Below are positions 44,201 to 52,179 of a DNA stretch of 64,000 nt, piece after piece (within the stretch, counting starts at the first letter, position 1; the number at the start of each line of letters is the position of its first letter). The notes under the pieces were generated by a model. That model did no database searches. It was not told where the DNA came from and saw only the letters and a program-made list of their open reading frames with translations. The stretch is taken from assembly GCF_005845035.1 (NCBI RefSeq), contig NZ_SPFO01000001.1, forward strand, positions 1 through 64,000, written 5' to 3'. The DNA comes from Collinsella aerofaciens. GTDB taxonomy: Bacteria; Actinomycetota; Coriobacteriia; Coriobacteriales; Coriobacteriaceae. The translations under genes were made by a program, and so were the position numbers.

Positions 44201-46004
44201 CCCCATCCGCGTCGTCGACCAGTGGATGTACCACAGCCGCCTGTACGCCGTCGCCCGTTTTGTGACGATGCGCAACGACCTGGACCTGATTCAGCTCAAC
44301 TCTTTCGGCTGCGGCCTGGACGCCCTGACTACCGACCAGGTGCAGGAGATCCTGGAGGCCAGCGGCAAGATCTACACCGTGCTCAAGATCGACGAGGTGT
44401 CCAACCTGGGCGCCGCGCGCATCCGCATCCGCTCACTCATGGCGGCGCTCAAGGACCAGGAGGCCGAGCGCTTGGCCGAGGCCACGGCCGCGGGCGAGGC
44501 CTACGAGCAGGGTGATGCCGCGCCGGTGACTCCCTCCAAGGATGCTCCCGCGTTCGCGAGCCGCAAGTACACGTTCGAGGCGCAGCGTGGAAGCGCCTCG
44601 ACCGCGTGGCCCAAGGTGCCCTTTACCGAGCAGATGCGCGAGGAGGGCTATACCATCCTGTGCCCGCAGATGGCGCCGATCCACTTTGACCTGGTCAAAG
44701 AGGTGTTCCGCGGTGCCGGCTACAACTTGGAGCTGCTGCCCTCGACCGATCACGACGCCGTCGAGGCCGGCCTGCGCTATGTGAACAATGACATTTGCTA
44801 TCCGTCCATTTTGGTGACCGGCCAGATTATGGAGGCCATCGAGAGCGGCCGGTACGACTTGACCAAGACGGCCGTGGTTATCAGCCAGACCGGCGGCGGC
44901 TGCCGTGCCACCAACTACATCGCGCTCATCCGCAAGGCCCTGTGCGAGAGCGGCCACCCCGAGATCCCGGTAATCTCGCTTTCGGCCGTGGCACTCGGCG
45001 AGGACAACCCCGGCTTCAAGATTACGCCGGCGCTGCTTAAGCAGGCAGTCTACGCGGTGCTCTTTGGTGACGTGATGATGCAGATGCTCTACCGCTGCCG
45101 TCCGTACGAGGCAACGCCCGGTGCCGCCAACGCGCTCTACGAGGAGTACATGGCGCGCGCCCGCAAGCTGGCGCCTAAGTTCAACCGCCACAACTACACC
45201 AAGCTGTGCCGTGAGGCCATCCGCGCGTTCGACACCATGCCGCTCGTGGGCGAGGGTACCAAGCCGCGCGTGGGCGTGGTCGGCGAGATCTTGGTCAAGT
45301 TCCACCCCACGGCCAACAACCACGTGGTCGACGTGATCGAGCGCGAGGGCTGCGAGGCCGTGGTGCCGGGCCTGCTCGACTTCTTCCTGTACTCCATGAG
45401 CAATGCCGAGCTGCAGAAGGACGAGCTGGGAAGCTCTGCCACAACGCGTGCGGGTATGCAGGCGCTCATCAAGCTGGTGGACTGGATGCGCACACCGGTG
45501 GAGGAGATGCTCGAAAAGTCCCGCCGCTTTGAGGCACCCGAGCGCATCGGCACCATGGCCGACAAGGCCCGCACGGTGCTTTCGGTGTGCAACAACATGG
45601 GCGAGGGCTGGCTGCTCACGGCCGAGATGCTCGACCTGATCGACCACGGCGCGCCCAACATCATCTGCACGCAGCCCTTCGCGTGCCTGCCCAACCACGT
45701 GGTGGGCAAGGCTGTAATCAAGGAGCTGCGCCGCCAGCACCCCGAAAGCAACATCGTCGCGGTGGACTACGACCCCGGTGCGTCCGAGGTCAACCAGCTC
45801 AACCGCATTAAGCTCATGATCAGCGTGGCCAAGGAAAACATGCGCGCCGGTAAGGGCTTTAAGCTCGAGAAGGTGGCGCCGCTCGCGATGGACGAGGTCA
45901 CCGGCCAGATGCGTGCCCATGATGGCTGCGTGAGCTGTGGCTCGGCCAGTGAGGAGGCCGTTGCATCGGTCGCCAAGCGTCTGGGACGTGGCATTAAGAA
46001 GTAG
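41223..46004 (+). CDS. Giant acyl-CoA dehydratase activase-like protein
   Basis: 1593 aa. An Ala-rich helical N-terminus (1-75) is followed by two BadF/BadG-type ASKHA ATPase modules: phosphate-1 loops LGIDVGSTTVKLAVL (about 87) and IGIDAGSTTMKAAL (about 403), each with a cysteine in NGTCAGGTGAF (about 202) and NEACSSGCGSF (about 523) that can bridge a [4Fe-4S] cluster. A cysteine cluster CGRCSNNC (about 686) precedes a DUF2229-type region and a long HgdB-like C-terminal part with several CxxC-type motifs (CYNCP, CVSCGS). Activases reduce 2-hydroxyacyl-CoA dehydratases or benzoyl-CoA reductases; no such partner genes are in the window. Cytosolic. GAGGAGAGAC precedes the ATG. Confidence 0.9.
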   Translation: MSKLVEGIKDRMVAAAREAAPAVVDAAQKAATAAAEKVAEAVADAKNVAGETSVVSEPATAAEPVAAAQAPEGAIFNPENARGNLHLGIDVGSTTVKLAVLNDDNQIVYAKYQRHHTDVRACARDLFEGAATVLPTAQMTCAITGSGGLLLSQWLDLEFVQEVIASKRAVETLIPATDVAIELGGEDAKIIYFDNGIEQRMNGTCAGGTGAFIDQMATLLHTDASGLNELAANATTIYPIASRCGVFAKTDVQPLLNEGARPEDVAASIFQAVVTQTISGLACGRPIRGNVAFLGGPLQYLSELRHRFYLTLNLDEEHRIVPQNAHLFVASGAAMAHESNKLSTFPQLIEAIDALGDTQGAEVERLDPLFATDEDFAEFKTRHDQEVVPKGKLEGYTGRVFIGIDAGSTTMKAALVGEDGQLLHTWYGNNNGDILGTAKVIMADFYNHIPAGCTIGHVTTTGYGEALLIEALKADSGEIETVAHLRGAKAFLPGVEFILDIGGQDMKCLRVKDGVIEHIMLNEACSSGCGSFIESFAVSMNMDVRAFADAAIHAKAPVDLGSRCTVFMNSRVKQAQKEGATVGDIAAGLSYSVIKNALFKVIKLRDPKEIGSQVIVQGGTFMSDATLRAFEQLTGVHAVRPDIAGCMGAYGAALLARDRAGADGTSTILSAEDIAHLTVTQKHVRCGRCSNNCQLTVNDFGGGRRFITGNRCEKGAGHKKQKTEAPNLFKKKNELLFNREVLSPDEAPRGTVGIPRALNMYENYPFWHAFFTRLGFSVQLSDQSSKKTYQAGIESMPSESVCYPAKMSHGHVMNLIDRDVDFIWMPCVRWERKEDPTAGNCYNCPIVMSYPTALALNIDEIREQNIEFLYPFVPYHDKTELKRRLYQVLAVDRVADAEAGRGRVRGPKITRSEVDAAVNAAFEADARFHEDIQTMGEEALKWVEDHGGHGIVLAGRPYHNDPEINHALPELISSFGFAVFTEDSLAHLVKPERPIRVVDQWMYHSRLYAVARFVTMRNDLDLIQLNSFGCGLDALTTDQVQEILEASGKIYTVLKIDEVSNLGAARIRIRSLMAALKDQEAERLAEATAAGEAYEQGDAAPVTPSKDAPAFASRKYTFEAQRGSASTAWPKVPFTEQMREEGYTILCPQMAPIHFDLVKEVFRGAGYNLELLPSTDHDAVEAGLRYVNNDICYPSILVTGQIMEAIESGRYDLTKTAVVISQTGGGCRATNYIALIRKALCESGHPEIPVISLSAVALGEDNPGFKITPALLKQAVYAVLFGDVMMQMLYRCRPYEATPGAANALYEEYMARARKLAPKFNRHNYTKLCREAIRAFDTMPLVGEGTKPRVGVVGEILVKFHPTANNHVVDVIEREGCEAVVPGLLDFFLYSMSNAELQKDELGSSATTRAGMQALIKLVDWMRTPVEEMLEKSRRFEAPERIGTMADKARTVLSVCNNMGEGWLLTAEMLDLIDHGAPNIICTQPFACLPNHVVGKAVIKELRRQHPESNIVAVDYDPGASEVNQLNRIKLMISVAKENMRAGKGFKLEKVAPLAMDEVTGQMRAHDGCVSCGSASEEAVASVAKRLGRGIKK

Positions 46005-46032
46005 CTGGCCTGCTATGGGCTGGATATGAGAC

Positions 46033-46069
46033 AAACGGGTGGTAGCCGTACCGGCTACCACCCGTTTTT
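46033..46069 (+). terminator. Activase terminator
   Basis: AAACGGGTGGTAGCC / GGCTACCACCCGTTTTT around a 5-nt loop, about 30 bases after the stop codon. Confidence 0.92.
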
Positions 46070-46089
46070 GCTGGACATATGTTGCGCAA

Positions 46090-46310
46090 ATGACCTTGCT
46101 ACAGCCTTCCGTGGGCTTGCCCGATTTTTGGGCCGGTTTGGGCTTTGAGGACAAGTTACTGCAGGCCCAAGGCGATTTTTCGCTCAACGCGGGCCAGCAC
46201 AGCGTGACCTATCTGCCAAACGACGAGATGATCGCTGCGGACTGCCCATCGCCACCTACGAGATGGAAGCCGAAAAGTACATCTACCGCGTGTACAAGTA
46301 CAAGCTGTAG
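46090..46310 (+). pseudogene. Frameshifted gene remnant
   Basis: One frame gives LLQAQGDFSLNAGQHSVTYL and PNDEMIA; after about 46243 the coherent reading moves to the next frame as CGLPIATYEMEAEKYIYRV, then YKYKL and a stop at 46308. The first frame instead becomes Arg/Ser/Pro-rich. I do not recognise the parent protein. Together with the terminator it occupies the 496-bp gap before the next gene; 46311-46500 shows no further feature. Confidence 0.5.
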
Positions 46311-46500
46311 GGCTGTGCTTAGGTTTGACCAATGGAGTATGAAAACACGCCGTTCGCCGATGCCCCCTCCGCGAGTGGCAGCCATATGGTTTGATGTTAG
46401 AAACATATAGTTGTCGCCAGCCTGCTGGCGACGTTCCCCCTGATATCGGAGGTTCCAGGTATGTTTCGTGCTCCGTTAAACAACTATCGGTTGGGCTAGC

Positions 46501-46950
46501 ATGGGTCGCCGTGCTATTTCGATAGCCCTTGCAGTGGTCTGCCTGGCTGTGCTCCTGGGCGCTACGGGGCTGTTTGCTATAAGCCGAGAAACGTCCTATA
46601 TGCAGGAATGCGCTTCCGAAGGGTTTGCCATTGACGGTTACTATCGGGACGACAAGACGAGTCGGGAAACCCTGGCCTTTCTTGAAGAGGATAACCATCG
46701 GTGGCAACTGGTCGACAAAGACGGCAGCTGCGTTGACGGGCAGTTTAAGCGTACGGATGACCCCAACATCCTGATATTAAAGAAGGAAAACGGCGAAGAA
46801 TTCGGTACGGTTCACGTTGCGTATATATCGCGCCGGCGCGATCAGGGGCAGATCTACCTAATTAGAAATACTAAGGTGACCCGATTTTATCTTGTGAGCA
46901 CCGATCCGGCGTTTACAGTGGAGTCTGGCGATGTCGATCTGGACAGTTGA
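46501..46950 (+). CDS. Small membrane-anchored protein, unknown
   Basis: 149 aa. One N-terminal hydrophobic segment (6-27, SIALAVVCLAVLLGATGLF) without a lipobox, then an extracytoplasmic domain: EGFAIDGYYRDDKTSRETL, a beta-rich middle HRWQLVDKDGSCVDGQF and an acidic end ESGDVDLDS. Two cysteines (about 38 and 79) could form a disulfide. Ribosome-binding sequence is weak (GGTTGGGC). The middle is less GC-rich than its neighbours. No family recognised. Confidence 0.65.
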   Translation: MGRRAISIALAVVCLAVLLGATGLFAISRETSYMQECASEGFAIDGYYRDDKTSRETLAFLEEDNHRWQLVDKDGSCVDGQFKRTDDPNILILKKENGEEFGTVHVAYISRRRDQGQIYLIRNTKVTRFYLVSTDPAFTVESGDVDLDS

Positions 46951-46970
46951 TTCACGGCAATAAAACAGCG

Positions 46971-47006
46971 AGCGGGGTGCGGGTGTGAACTGCACCCCGC
47001 TATTTG
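46971..47006. terminator. Hairpin between convergent genes
   Basis: AGCGGGGTGC / GCACCCCGCT with an 11-nt loop and ATTTGC after it; likely terminates one or both of the flanking genes. Confidence 0.65.
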
Positions 47007-47075
47007 CTCGTGTCCGTATCGCGTCTGCGCCTCGTCGTAACTTGCGTCCGCGCGAGCATTCGTCCCGCGCCGGCA

Positions 47076-48215
47076 TTACTCCACATCAAACTCCATGCGA
47101 TCGAGTTCGGGCACGTTGAGGTCAATGAGCTTGCGGGCGACGTGACGGTCGTGCGCCCCAAGCGTCTCGCTTGTCGTCACGTGAGCGACAACCTCGCGCT
47201 CGACCATGCCCTCTTCCTCGCCTTCGACGGCCGAGGTCTCGACGGCGACGGTGTAATCCTTAAAGCCCGGCAGTACCGCCGCGAGTTCGCGCGTGGTCTC
47301 GGTGACGCCGTAGCCGTCCTGAACGCCGGCCTGCGCCGAGCCAATGGAGCCTGCGGTCATAACGATGCAGGGGATGGCAAAGATGACCGTTCCCACGATG
47401 ATGCGGCGGCGCACTTTGCGTGACAGCTCGTCGACCTCGGCATTTTCCTCGGCTGTCACAATGCCGTCGCCGTTGAGGTCGCGCTTGAGCGGCACGCGCA
47501 AAAGAAGCAGCACGGCTTCGGCAGCCAGCGCGATAAAGACCACGTTGATGCTAAACTCATAAAGCGCCGAGAGAAACAGTGACCCGCTTGCGATGGCGAT
47601 GCCGTAGCCCGCCGCGCACAGGGGCGGCATGAGCGCGGTCGCCACGGCCACGCCGGCGATGAGCGTGGCGGGTTCCTGGTCGCGCGAGTTGCCCAGCCCG
47701 CCTGCAAAGCCGCCTGCGAGTGCGACGGTAAGGTCCCAGACGGTGGGTGTCGAGTTGTCGATGATGGCGGCCGTGGTGGTGCCAAGGGGCGAGAGCTTAA
47801 AGTACAGCGTGGACGTGACCAGGCAAAAGGCCATCTGCAGCGCAAGGCTGGCGACGGCTTCGACGGTAATCTCGCGGTCGAGCGTGGCGATGCCGTATGC
47901 CATGGCAAGGACCGAGCCCATGAGCGGGCAGATGAGCATGGCGCCCACGATGGCGATGTCCGAATCGATATCGAGGCCGATGCTCGCGATCAGCATGGCG
48001 ATGATGAGGATGCATAGGTGGGAGCCAGTCAGACGCGCCCCGTTTACAAAACGCTTGCGGATCACGTGATAGGGCGCGCGTCCCCCGCGAATGTTGAACG
48101 CGCGCTTTAAAAAGCGACCAGCCTGCTCGGCAGCCTCACTATGGGCAGGGCGGATGCCGTGGCGCCGGTGATGGCGTTCGCGTAGTCGCTTGATCTGTTG
48201 TTTGTCGAGTTCCAT
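47076..48215 (-). CDS. DUF389 membrane protein
   Basis: 379 aa from the ATG at 48215, with GAGGTGG upstream; the frame reaches 48341 but those codons have no support. About seven hydrophobic segments (LTGSHLCILIIAMLIASIGL..., DIAIVGAMLICPLMGSVLAMAYG..., TLIAGVAVATALMPPLCAAGYG). DUF389 family core is recognised from GAMLICPLMGSVLAMAYGIA and the VATALMPPLCAAGYG loop. A charged insert GDGIVTAEENAEVDEL lies near residue 270. The function of the family is not established; a transport role is guessed from topology. Confidence 0.88.
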   Translation of the reverse strand: MELDKQQIKRLRERHHRRHGIRPAHSEAAEQAGRFLKRAFNIRGGRAPYHVIRKRFVNGARLTGSHLCILIIAMLIASIGLDIDSDIAIVGAMLICPLMGSVLAMAYGIATLDREITVEAVASLALQMAFCLVTSTLYFKLSPLGTTTAAIIDNSTPTVWDLTVALAGGFAGGLGNSRDQEPATLIAGVAVATALMPPLCAAGYGIAIASGSLFLSALYEFSINVVFIALAAEAVLLLLRVPLKRDLNGDGIVTAEENAEVDELSRKVRRRIIVGTVIFAIPCIVMTAGSIGSAQAGVQDGYGVTETTRELAAVLPGFKDYTVAVETSAVEGEEEGMVEREVVAHVTTSETLGAHDRHVARKLIDLNVPELDRMEFDVE

Positions 48216-48522
48216 GTCCACCTCGTTCCAGCGCGGTCCGCGCAACGCGCCCGTTGTCCTAACTCTACACCGTGGCGGGCGAGGTGTCTGTTGGATGCGG
48301 AATCCGATAGGACGGATGACGCGGGAGCAAATGCAAATCACAGGCTCAATTCCATCACGCGAAAATATGATGCACCAGCTCCTTCAAATGTGACGAAATT
48401 GTGAAGCACAGGAGCATGAATTTCAAAAAATACGCTGGTCGCCAATGTTGCGCAACAGAATTCAAAAATCAGCTCCTACATTTTGAAGCGTATGGATACA
48501 TCCGTGTCAAAGGGAGAAAGCC
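48216..48522 (+). promoter_or_regulatory. AT-rich leader region of the surface protein gene
   Basis: A 307-bp gene-free stretch, markedly more AT-rich than its surroundings from about 48340. AGGAGC (48411) and GCTCCT (48473) can pair across about 60 nt, but I see no recognisable riboswitch or clear promoter hexamers. AAAGGGAGAAAGCC precedes the downstream ATG. Confidence 0.4.
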
Positions 48523-51500
48523 ATGGCAAACTACAGTCCACAACACTTTGAGCCTCGGGCTAAGGCCGTCAACGTCAAGGGCGTTGCCAACCGCGCCGTC
48601 GCAACCGTTTTGACGGCGGGCCTCATTGCTCAGCCGCTCATGTCGCCGCTGGCGGCAATCGCCGCACCGTCAACCGATAACGGCGATTCTGTTCAGGGGG
48701 GGGGTAGTTCTGTAGAGAATACCGTTGCCGCCGGTAACCAAGCGGTCGTAAAGACGGCTGCCCAGCTGGCCGAGGAGTCGGCAAAGCAGCTCAAGGACGC
48801 TCAGGCCGCCTACGATGCCGCCCAGAAGAAGGCCGACGCGGCGGGCCAGGCTCAAAAGCAGGCGCAGCAGCAAAAGAATCAGGCCTCGCAGGCTGTGAGC
48901 GACAACGAAATCGAGCAGAACGCAGCAGAAGTCGCCGCGCTCCAGGAGAAGATTGACGAGCTCAAAGCCGCCGTCGAAAAGACCGAGCAGCAGCAGAAGA
49001 AGCTGGGCGACCTGAACGATCAACTCGATCAAGCCAACAAGAGTGTCGAGGACAAGACCCAGGCGCTCAAGGACGCCAAGGCAAAGCAGGATGAGGCCAA
49101 GAAGGCCCTCGATGATGCCCAGGCCAAGCTCAAGGCCATGGGTATGGACGAGTACGAGGCCGCCAAGAAGGCCGTCGAGGACGCGCAGGCAAAGCTCGAT
49201 GACGCCAATAAGGCCGTTACTACTGCACAGGCCAATCTGGACCAGGCCAAGGCTGCCGAGGCCAGCGCCCAGCAGGAAAAGCAGAATACCGAGGCCGCTC
49301 TGACTTCCGCCCAGGCCAAGAAGCAGGAGACTGCCGCTGCGCTCGCAGCCGCAACCACCGCGCGCGATAACGCCCAGCAGAAGCTCAGCCAGGCGCAGGC
49401 CGCGCTCGATGCCGCGACCTCGGGCACGGGTATCGACCTGAACGCGCTCGAGGCTGCCAAGGTCACTGCCGCCAGCGAGCTCGCGACCGCGCAGGCCGCG
49501 CTCGATGCCGCGACGACTGCAGACGCCACCGCACAGGCGAACCTGCAGGCTGCGCAGACTACCGTCACCGCCGCGCAGGAGAAGGCCAACGCCGCCAACG
49601 CTGCCGTGGCATCTGCCCAGTCTGCATACGATGCTGCAAATAAGGAGTACAAGGACGCGGCCAGTAAGCGTGACGCTGCGAAGACGGCATACGAGCAGGC
49701 TCAGCAGACCGAGGCCGACAAGAAGGCGGAGTACGACCGACTTGTCGAGGTCCGCCAGCAGAAGCGCGACGAGTTCGATCAAGCCCGTGCTGAAGTAGCC
49801 GCCGCACAAAATGCCTATAACACCGCGAATGCCGAGGTCGAGAAGCTTAACCAGCAGATTGCCGACCTCAAGTCGAACATGACCGTAGACCAGAATGTCA
49901 TCAGTCAGGGCATGTTCGGCTTCATGAACTACATCATCGGAGGCAGCCAGTTCACGGCAACGCAGAAAAAGAATGCCCAAGATGCCGTGTCGATGCTGAC
50001 CGGTGCTGAGGACAAGGCCGAATGGTATGACCAGTACGTCGATCAGGACATGTCTCGCGACACCAATCCGCTTTCCCTGGAGCAGATGCGCAACGCCCTG
50101 ACCTATCTCGATACCCAGAATAACCTCCGCAAGGCGAACGGTCAGTCTGAGCTTAGCGTCAGCCTCCGCATGACTGCGGCAGCCGCCCTCAATACATCAT
50201 ATTCATCGAATATCTGGGGGCACTCGAACTGCTATTTCGATCAAGGTGAGAACCTTGCAGGCGGCGGCGGGGCATACGCCGGAGGCGAGACCGAGGATAC
50301 TCTCGGCTGGCCATATACCGGTCTCTACACCCAGGAGAAAGAGGCATTCGATAAGTACGTCGCGCAGTATGGCGACGAACTCGGTAGCCATCGATATGAT
50401 TCCTACTATATCTACCAGCACTACAACAGCATCTACCATGAGTGCGGGCACTATCTCAACATCATCGATGCCGGCGCGAAGGCTATCGGCATCGCGACAG
50501 GTAGCGGTAAGAACACCGATTCCGAGGTAACCGTTTTCGACTATAGCGGAAGCAAGGGACAGATGGATTTCACTGTCTCCGAGTTCAAGAAGCTCCTCAA
50601 CGACTACATCGATTCCGCCTACAACGCAGGCGGTACGCAGGAGCAGAAGGAGCAGCTGAAGCAGCTTCAGAACAAGCTGGCAGATGCGCAGAAGAACTTC
50701 GGGGCTGCTGGAACGGCTTATTCTAACGCATTGGATAAGCAAGAAAGCGCTCGCGACGCCTATACCGCGGCCGACACGAACGTGAACGCCGACAAGGGCG
50801 AGTACGAGAAGGCTCAGTCCGCTACTGCTGCCGCCAAGTCCGCCTATGACGCTGCCGAAGCCGAGCTTAAGATCATCGACGTCAAGACGCCCCAGACCAA
50901 GCTCGACGCCGCCAAGGGCGAGGCCACTACTGCCCAGGCAGCTCTCGATAAGGCTAACGCCACGCTTGCTGACAGCAAGACGAAGGCAGCCGATTCCGCT
51001 GCTCGAAAGGCGAAGGCTCGCAGCGCCCGCTATGCCGCCAAGGCAAAATCCGACCAGGCCAACGAGGCGTATGACAACGCTACCGCTTCGGTCAAGGACC
51101 TTGCCGCCAAGTGCGATGCCGCCAAGACGGATCTTGCGAACAAGCAGGGCACGCTTAACGATGCCAAGAAGGCCGACGATGCCGCCCAGGCAGGTGTAGA
51201 CAAGGCCAAGGCAGCAGATGCCCAGGCCGCGACCGCTCTTTCGGGCGCCAAGCAGGCAGTTGCCGCCAAGACGCAGGCCCTGTCCGACGCACAGGCGAAG
51301 GCCAAGGCCGCCGAGGACGAGCTGGCCACCGCAAACAAGGCCTTCGAGCGCTTCGCCGGTGCCCAGAAGGCGGTCGACGACGCCAGGGCCGCCTATGACG
51401 CTGCCGTCGCCGGTGTCGCCGATGCCCAGAAGCAGCTCGAGGCCGCCAACGAAGCCGTCGTCGATGCGAACTTCGAGATCGTCAAGGCCAAGGCCGAGCT

Positions 51501-51978
51501 TGCCAGCGATGAGGCACTCAAGGCCGATCTTGAGGCTGTCGACCACAAGGCCTCCCTTGCCGCGGGCACGACGGGCAACGAGAAGCTTGTCAAGCTGAAC
51601 GCTGCCTACGCTCGCTATAAGGCCGCCGTCGATGCCGCTGCTGGTCTCAAGGCTGCTCTGAGCGATGCCGATGCCAAGCTGTCCGATGCCAACGACGCCT
51701 ATGCCGCCGCGCTTGCCGAGCTTGGCGATGCCAAGGATGCCCTGGCTGCCGCGCAGGCCGAGTACGACGAGTATCATCCCAAGGCTGAGCCGCAGGCCAA
51801 GGCTCAGGTTGCGCAGGCTGCTGCAAAGGCTCCTGTCGCCAAGAAGAAGGCAACGTCGGCCGCGCTCGCCCAGACTGGCGACAATTCCGCTCTTGCGGGC
51901 GAGGTGTTCGTCATCGGCGGTATCACCCTCGTGGCCGCTGGTGTGACGCTGAGCGATCGTCGTCGCAAGCAGATGTAG
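48523..51978 (+). CDS. LAQTG-anchored coiled-coil/CAP surface protein
   Basis: 1151 aa. A long signal peptide (to about residue 47, TVLTAGLIAQPLMSPLAAIAA) is followed by a coiled-coil region (about 80-465) of Ala/Lys/Asp/Gln heptads such as KDAQAAYDAAQKKADAAG. A CAP/SCP domain (about 515-680) carries NIWGHSNCYFDQGENLAGG and HECGHYLNIIDAGAKAIGI. A second coiled coil (about 710-1105) precedes the sorting signal LAQTGDNS, a hydrophobic stretch and DRRRKQM. It is a sortase-anchored stalked surface protein, plausibly adhesive or host-interacting. A run of nine G lies just after the signal peptide. Confidence 0.9.
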   Translation: MANYSPQHFEPRAKAVNVKGVANRAVATVLTAGLIAQPLMSPLAAIAAPSTDNGDSVQGGGSSVENTVAAGNQAVVKTAAQLAEESAKQLKDAQAAYDAAQKKADAAGQAQKQAQQQKNQASQAVSDNEIEQNAAEVAALQEKIDELKAAVEKTEQQQKKLGDLNDQLDQANKSVEDKTQALKDAKAKQDEAKKALDDAQAKLKAMGMDEYEAAKKAVEDAQAKLDDANKAVTTAQANLDQAKAAEASAQQEKQNTEAALTSAQAKKQETAAALAAATTARDNAQQKLSQAQAALDAATSGTGIDLNALEAAKVTAASELATAQAALDAATTADATAQANLQAAQTTVTAAQEKANAANAAVASAQSAYDAANKEYKDAASKRDAAKTAYEQAQQTEADKKAEYDRLVEVRQQKRDEFDQARAEVAAAQNAYNTANAEVEKLNQQIADLKSNMTVDQNVISQGMFGFMNYIIGGSQFTATQKKNAQDAVSMLTGAEDKAEWYDQYVDQDMSRDTNPLSLEQMRNALTYLDTQNNLRKANGQSELSVSLRMTAAAALNTSYSSNIWGHSNCYFDQGENLAGGGGAYAGGETEDTLGWPYTGLYTQEKEAFDKYVAQYGDELGSHRYDSYYIYQHYNSIYHECGHYLNIIDAGAKAIGIATGSGKNTDSEVTVFDYSGSKGQMDFTVSEFKKLLNDYIDSAYNAGGTQEQKEQLKQLQNKLADAQKNFGAAGTAYSNALDKQESARDAYTAADTNVNADKGEYEKAQSATAAAKSAYDAAEAELKIIDVKTPQTKLDAAKGEATTAQAALDKANATLADSKTKAADSAARKAKARSARYAAKAKSDQANEAYDNATASVKDLAAKCDAAKTDLANKQGTLNDAKKADDAAQAGVDKAKAADAQAATALSGAKQAVAAKTQALSDAQAKAKAAEDELATANKAFERFAGAQKAVDDARAAYDAAVAGVADAQKQLEAANEAVVDANFEIVKAKAELASDEALKADLEAVDHKASLAAGTTGNEKLVKLNAAYARYKAAVDAAAGLKAALSDADAKLSDANDAYAAALAELGDAKDALAAAQAEYDEYHPKAEPQAKAQVAQAAAKAPVAKKKATSAALAQTGDNSALAGEVFVIGGITLVAAGVTLSDRRRKQM
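48696..48704 (+). repeat. Poly-G tract (9 G) in surface protein gene
   Basis: Nine consecutive G encode the GGG of VQGGGSSVE. Loss or gain of one G brings a stop within a few codons (TAG at about 48718 or immediately after the run), so slippage would switch the protein off. Confidence 0.85.
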
Positions 51979-52045
51979 CGTTTCGAGCGTAGTTTCTGCA
52001 ACGAACTTCGGTTCATAGCAGGAGCGCTTCGATGGCTTAACCGAT

Positions 52046-52087
52046 AAGGCCGGCGCGCTGTCATGCGCAGCGCGCCGGCCTTTCTTC
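52046..52087 (+). terminator. Surface protein terminator
   Basis: AAGGCCGGCGCGCTG / CAGCGCGCCGGCCTTT, 7-nt loop, about 70 bases after the stop codon. Confidence 0.88.
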
Positions 52088-52103
52088 GTTTCGATATCAA
52101 AAA

Positions 52104-52138
52104 GCCCGGTCGGTAGCCGCGAAAGCTACCGACCGGGC
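52104..52138 (-). terminator. OPT transporter terminator
   Basis: GCCCGGTCGGTAGC / GCTACCGACCGGGC with a 7-nt loop; on the minus strand followed by TTTTTGATATC. Confidence 0.88.
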
Positions 52139-52179
52139 AAATCGTAGGCAATATGGTTGCTGTCGAGCAGCTGCTCAGC

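Noticed and set aside
41208-44234. 1008-codon antisense frame over the activase gene
   Set aside because: High-GC genes leave long open antisense frames. The plus-strand frame has recognisable activase motifs; the antisense one is low-complexity Val/Gly/Asp/His without family features.
44433-46187. 584-codon minus-strand frame in the activase 3' part
   Set aside because: Same cause; it extends into the terminator and no motif is seen.
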